NCBI GenBank assembly: GCA_964654185.1 | Contig: CAZZIE010000164.1 | Coordinates: forward strand, 1-8,569 | Direction: 5' to 3' | From: CAYFQV01 sp964654185 | GTDB taxonomy: Bacteria > Spirochaetota > Spirochaetia > DSM-27196 > PWMO01 | Length of the DNA stretch: 8,569 nt | Shown: piece after piece, positions 6,160-8,569 of the stretch | How the letters are laid out: each line of letters starts with the position of its first letter | Numbering within the stretch: position 1 is the first letter of the stretch | Program-made: the position numbers and the translations under genes | Notes under the pieces: model-generated | What the model saw: the letters and a program-made list of their open reading frames with translations, nothing else | Database searches by the model: none | Told to the model about the DNA's origin: nothing

Positions 6160-6182
6160 CAGGGGTCTAGGAAGACCCCTGC
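6159..6182. terminator. Hairpin spanning the chemoreceptor stop codon
   Basis: GCAGGGGTCT (6159-6168) and AGACCCCTGC (6173-6182) form a perfect 10-bp stem with a 4-nt loop. The chemoreceptor TAG stop (6167-6169) lies inside it. It directly adjoins the 11-bp hairpin, giving two back-to-back stems that could serve transcripts from both sides. No U-run is present. Confidence 0.45.
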
Positions 6183-7843
6183 GCGCTCCCGGCGTACTCG
6201 ATCGCCTGCTGCTCCTGCTCCGGCTGTCCGTGCCCGCCGTTGGCGTTGGGCGCGGCGCCCTGCCCGTCGGCATCGTCCCGATGATAGGAGATGCGAGGTG
6301 CCTCGGCGCTCGGGGCTTCGGCGGATTCGGAGGTTGAGGCGCCGCCGTTGCCGCCGTTGGTCCGGAAGAAGGCGACGGCAGACTCCAGCATTTCCGCCTG
6401 GCCGGCGAGCTCCTCCGAGGTGGAGGCCATCTCTTCCGACGCGGAGGCGTTCTGCTGAATCACCTGGTCGAGCTGGGTGATGGACTGGGTGATCTGGTTG
6501 ATGCCGGAGTCCTGCTCCCGGGCGGATGCGTTGATCTCCTGGACGAGCTCGGCGGTCCGGTGGATCTTGGGCACCAGTTCCTGGAGCTTCGCGCTCGAGT
6601 CCTCGGCAACACCGACGGTGCTGCTGGAGAGATCGTTGATCTCCGCCGCAGCGGTCTTGCTGCGCTCGGCGAGCTTGCGGACCTCCGACGCCACGACGGC
6701 GAAGCCCTTTCCCTGCTCCCCTGCACGGGCAGCCTCAATGGCGGCATTAAGGGCGAGCAGGTCGGTCTGCCGGGCGATCTCCTCAATGACGGCAATTCGC
6801 TCGGCAATGTTGCGGAGCGCCTCCATGGCTTCGCCCACTGCCTTGCCGCTTGCCTCGGCATCCTGCGCGGCCTGCTGCGCGACGGACTCGGTCTCCCCGG
6901 AGTTGTCTGCCGTCTGGCGCACCGTCGCGGTCATCTCCTCCATGGAAGAAGAGACCTCTTCAGTTGACGATGCCTGCTCGGTGGAACCCTGGGAGAGCTG
7001 TTCGGCGGTTGAGCTCAACTGCTGGCTCCCGGAGGAAACCGCGGTACTGCCGCTCTTCACCTCGGCGACGACGGAGCGGAGTCGCTCGATGGTACGCCCC
7101 ATCTGCTCTAGGAGGGTGCCGATCTCGTCACGATTGCGAATGTCCGGTGTGACGGTGAGGTCTCCCTGCTCGAGGGCGCTCGTCACGGCGAGGGCGCGGC
7201 GAATGCCGCCGTTTACGGACAGTACGATCCACGCCGCTACGGCAATCGAGAAGACCAGGCTGACCAGCGCAATAATCAGGAGGGTGTTTCGTGCCGCGAG
7301 GAAGTTCTCATCGCTGGCAGCCTTGTCCCTCTCCAGGTTCGCTTCAGTGTCCGCGACGATCTCCGCTACCAGGCTCTCCGCCCGGTCGAGGAGCTCCCGT
7401 CCTTCGCCGTTGGCAAGGTCGAAGGCCTCCGCGCTCTCGCCGGCATCCGCGAGCTCCATGACGCGCTCCTGGCTGTCCAGGTAGGCGTTCCAGCGGTCGG
7501 CGAAGTCGTCCAGGACGGCTATCTCTTCCGCGGTTGAGAGCTCCCGAAGGGCCTGGCGCCTGGACTCGAGGTTCTCCCGCTCCTCGGCGATCGCCCGACG
7601 GTACTCCGTCCGCTCCATCTCGCTGGTCGCCAGGATGTAGTTCCGCTCCGCCCGGGAGATCGACAGGATGTCCTGGTTGATTCGGGCTCCGAGTTTGATG
7701 CTCTCGGCGGAGCTGTTGACGATGCCGTCGATCCGGTCGTTCATTCCGTTGAGTCGCACGATTGCCAGAATGCTCGACGCGGCGATCAGCAGCACCACCA
7801 GGGTGAACCCGCCAATGAGCCGGGCTTTTATGGAAATCTGCAT
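6167..7843 (-). CDS. Methyl-accepting chemotaxis protein (4HB sensor, HAMP, signalling domain)
   Basis: This transmembrane chemoreceptor senses a ligand outside the inner membrane and controls CheA. Its 558 residues show helix TM1 at about 8-29 and a helical periplasmic region at 30-186, consistent with a 4HB_MCP-type four-helix bundle. TM2 follows at about 187-210, then a HAMP linker at about 211-264 (ALEQGDLTV and the DEIGTLLEQM helix), and a long coiled-coil signalling domain to about 495. The hairpin tip is canonical, from EEIARQTDLLALNAAIEAA (354) through AGEQGKGFAVVASEVRKLAE. Glu/Gln-rich patches at about 289-304 and 464-480 are likely methylation regions. The last 60 or so residues form a Gly/Ala/Glu-rich tail with no CheR-binding pentapeptide of the NWETF type. 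The ATG is preceded by a near-perfect Shine-Dalgarno site. The ligand is unknown, and no che gene is in view. Confidence 0.96.
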   Translation of the reverse strand: MQISIKARLIGGFTLVVLLIAASSILAIVRLNGMNDRIDGIVNSSAESIKLGARINQDILSISRAERNYILATSEMERTEYRRAIAEERENLESRRQALRELSTAEEIAVLDDFADRWNAYLDSQERVMELADAGESAEAFDLANGEGRELLDRAESLVAEIVADTEANLERDKAASDENFLAARNTLLIIALVSLVFSIAVAAWIVLSVNGGIRRALAVTSALEQGDLTVTPDIRNRDEIGTLLEQMGRTIERLRSVVAEVKSGSTAVSSGSQQLSSTAEQLSQGSTEQASSTEEVSSSMEEMTATVRQTADNSGETESVAQQAAQDAEASGKAVGEAMEALRNIAERIAVIEEIARQTDLLALNAAIEAARAGEQGKGFAVVASEVRKLAERSKTAAAEINDLSSSTVGVAEDSSAKLQELVPKIHRTAELVQEINASAREQDSGINQITQSITQLDQVIQQNASASEEMASTSEELAGQAEMLESAVAFFRTNGGNGGASTSESAEAPSAEAPRISYHRDDADGQGAAPNANGGHGQPEQEQQAIEYAGSAQGSS

Positions 7844-7847
7844 GTTG

Positions 7848-7855
7848 TCCTCCTT
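7848..7855 (-). promoter_or_regulatory. Strong ribosome binding site of the chemoreceptor
   Basis: AAGGAGGA on the minus strand sits 4 nt before the ATG at 7843, the strongest Shine-Dalgarno match in the window. It fixes the start. Confidence 0.8.
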
Positions 7856-7906
7856 GATCTCGATACGGCGGCTGTTCTTCGTGCCGCGCCCCGCGCAACA
7901 CCGTCT

Positions 7907-7982
7907 GGCGACACCGCCGGGCAGAGCGCCCCGCGGGGCGGCGGCTCCGCCGGGTGCCCCGCAGGGCGGCGGCTCCGCCGGG
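7907..7982 (-). repeat. Tandem 28-bp hairpin repeats in the chemoreceptor leader
   Basis: Two units of 27 bp (7928-7954 and 7956-7982) repeat with period 28 and a single mismatch. Part of a third, degenerate copy is at 7907-7921 (13 of 15 matching). Each full unit holds two short inverted repeats: a CGGCG/CGCCG stem with a 4-nt loop, and a GCCC/GGGC stem with a 4-nt loop. The one difference between the units falls in the second loop, so both stems are intact. They lie 85-139 nt upstream of the start codon, probably in the mRNA leader. Confidence 0.75.
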
Positions 7983-8014
7983 CCTGCGCAGCGCGCCCGT
8001 GCCGCTGTACGGGA

Positions 8015-8110
8015 TCACTGCTGTATTAGGTTTAGTAGCCTTTATAAGTTTATTAGAGGTAATAAAGATCAGGCCGGGTGATAATAGGTAGTGCAGGCAA
8101 AGTGTGGCGA
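8015..8110 (-). promoter_or_regulatory. AT-rich island, probable chemoreceptor promoter/operator region
   Basis: This stretch is strikingly AT-rich inside a GC-rich window and lies between the response-regulator stop and the chemoreceptor leader. On the minus strand TATTAT (8081-8086) could be a -10 box with a weak GCCACA (8103-8108) 16 bp upstream. Other AT boxes are TATAAA (8041-8046) and TAATAC (8023-8028). A 7-bp inverted repeat with a 4-nt spacer (TTTATTA-GAGG-TAATAAA, 8049-8066) is operator-like. Together with the repeats it accounts for most of the 298-bp gap at 7844-8141, in which I see no gene. Confidence 0.4.
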
Positions 8111-8141
8111 GGTTTGTTCTTACAGCACCTGAGAGTGAAAC

Positions 8142-8569
8142 CTAGAGGCCGCCGGACAGCTCGGAAAGCCACAACGTTGCGGCGTGGACGAGCTCGGAGG
8201 CGCTATCGAGGCCGAGCTTGCGCTTGATGGACTCTCGGTGAGTGTGCACGGTCTTCTCGCTGATCCCGAGGGACTCGGCGATCCGGGCGGAGGATCGCCC
8301 ACGCCCGAGCAGGTGAAAGACCTCGAGCTCGCGGTCCGACAGATCCGATGCGGGATCCGCGCCTGCGCGCCCCTGGAGGAGATGGTCCACCATGGTGCTT
8401 TTCAGCTCGTCGGGAACGAAGCGATCGCCATTCAGGACCGACTCGATTGCCCGTCCCACGTCTTCGGAAGTGTCGTGCTGGGTAACGTAGCCGGTTGCGC
8501 CGGCCTGGAGCACCCGCGCCGCCAGCGCTCCGCTTCGGTACGGGGCGACCACGAGTATGGGTACCCGGG
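8142..8569 (-). CDS. NarL/LuxR-family response regulator, C-terminal part (5' partial)
   Basis: This is a DNA-binding transcription regulator with the layout of a two-component response regulator. The frame is open to the right edge (codons readable from 8567) and the visible N-terminus is mid-receiver, so the gene is cut by the window. The 141 visible residues cover the end of the receiver (strands and helices around PILVVAPY and AGATGYVTQHDTSEDVGRAI). A linker follows, then a LuxR-type helix-turn-helix at about 75-137, with LSDRELEVFHLLGRGRSSA then RIAESLGISEKTVHTHRESI and KRKLGL. Two receiver hallmarks are altered: the switch Ser/Thr after the fourth strand is Ala8, and the conserved Lys of the GYxxK motif is Gln30. 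The phospho-acceptor Asp is outside the window. It lies upstream of the chemoreceptor on the same strand, with a 298-bp gap. Confidence 0.9.
   Translation of the reverse strand, partial: RVPILVVAPYRSGALAARVLQAGATGYVTQHDTSEDVGRAIESVLNGDRFVPDELKSTMVDHLLQGRAGADPASDLSDRELEVFHLLGRGRSSARIAESLGISEKTVHTHRESIKRKLGLDSASELVHAATLWLSELSGGL

Noticed and set aside
6477..7484. 335-residue open frame on the + strand opposite the chemoreceptor
   Set aside because: It is the antisense of the coiled-coil coding region. Its Ser/Ala/Arg-rich product has no domain pattern, and the opposite strand encodes an unmistakable chemoreceptor.
7928..7982. CRISPR-like array
   Set aside because: The units are directly adjacent with no unique spacers and only two good copies; they are simple tandem hairpin repeats.

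Overview
The window is a compact, GC-rich (roughly two-thirds G+C by eye) bacterial chromosomal segment. It carries four complete Ton-system genes plus a partial upstream gene, a sulfotransferase/flippase-like pair, a small thioesterase, a chemoreceptor, and the 3' part of a LuxR-type response regulator. The Ton system and the two-transmembrane-segment chemoreceptor point to a motile diderm bacterium. The gene content would suit a high-GC spirochaete or a similar free-living Gram-negative, but nothing here fixes the taxonomy and that assignment is weak. No tRNA, rRNA, CRISPR array, insertion sequence or phage gene was seen.

Region 1 (2-3178, + strand) is a tightly packed operon: an unrecognised protein whose 5' end lies outside the window, then ExbB, ExbD1, ExbD2 and TonB. 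The gaps are 4 bp and 4 bp, followed by two 4-base start/stop overlaps (ATGA, GTGA). ExbD1 and TonB most likely start at GTG. The products form a proton-driven energiser for outer-membrane transport. No TonB-dependent receptor is in view, so the substrate is unknown.

Region 2 (3195-5529, - strand) converges on tonB with 16 bp between stop codons. It is a two-gene operon: a YbhN/LPG-synthase-TM type integral membrane protein, then a PAPS-dependent sulfotransferase of the Sulfotransfer_3 type. A 20-bp tandem duplication lies across the end of the first gene and appears to have destroyed an ancestral ATGA stop/start overlap. Together the two proteins suggest sulfation and membrane handling of a lipid or glycan, which is inference.

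Region 3 (5679-6107, + strand) is a lone hotdog-fold acyl-CoA thioesterase gene divergent from region 2. It is followed by two adjacent GC-rich hairpins at the convergent junction with region 4.

Region 4 (6167-8569, - strand) holds a complete methyl-accepting chemotaxis protein with a strong Shine-Dalgarno site. Upstream of it is a 298-bp gap containing tandem 28-bp hairpin repeats and an unusually AT-rich island. Beyond that is the C-terminal part of a NarL/LuxR-type response regulator whose visible receiver positions (switch Ser/Thr and conserved Lys) are substituted. The most interesting items are this apparently degenerate receiver, the 20-bp duplication, the repeat-bearing chemoreceptor leader, and the unrecognised first gene of the Ton operon.
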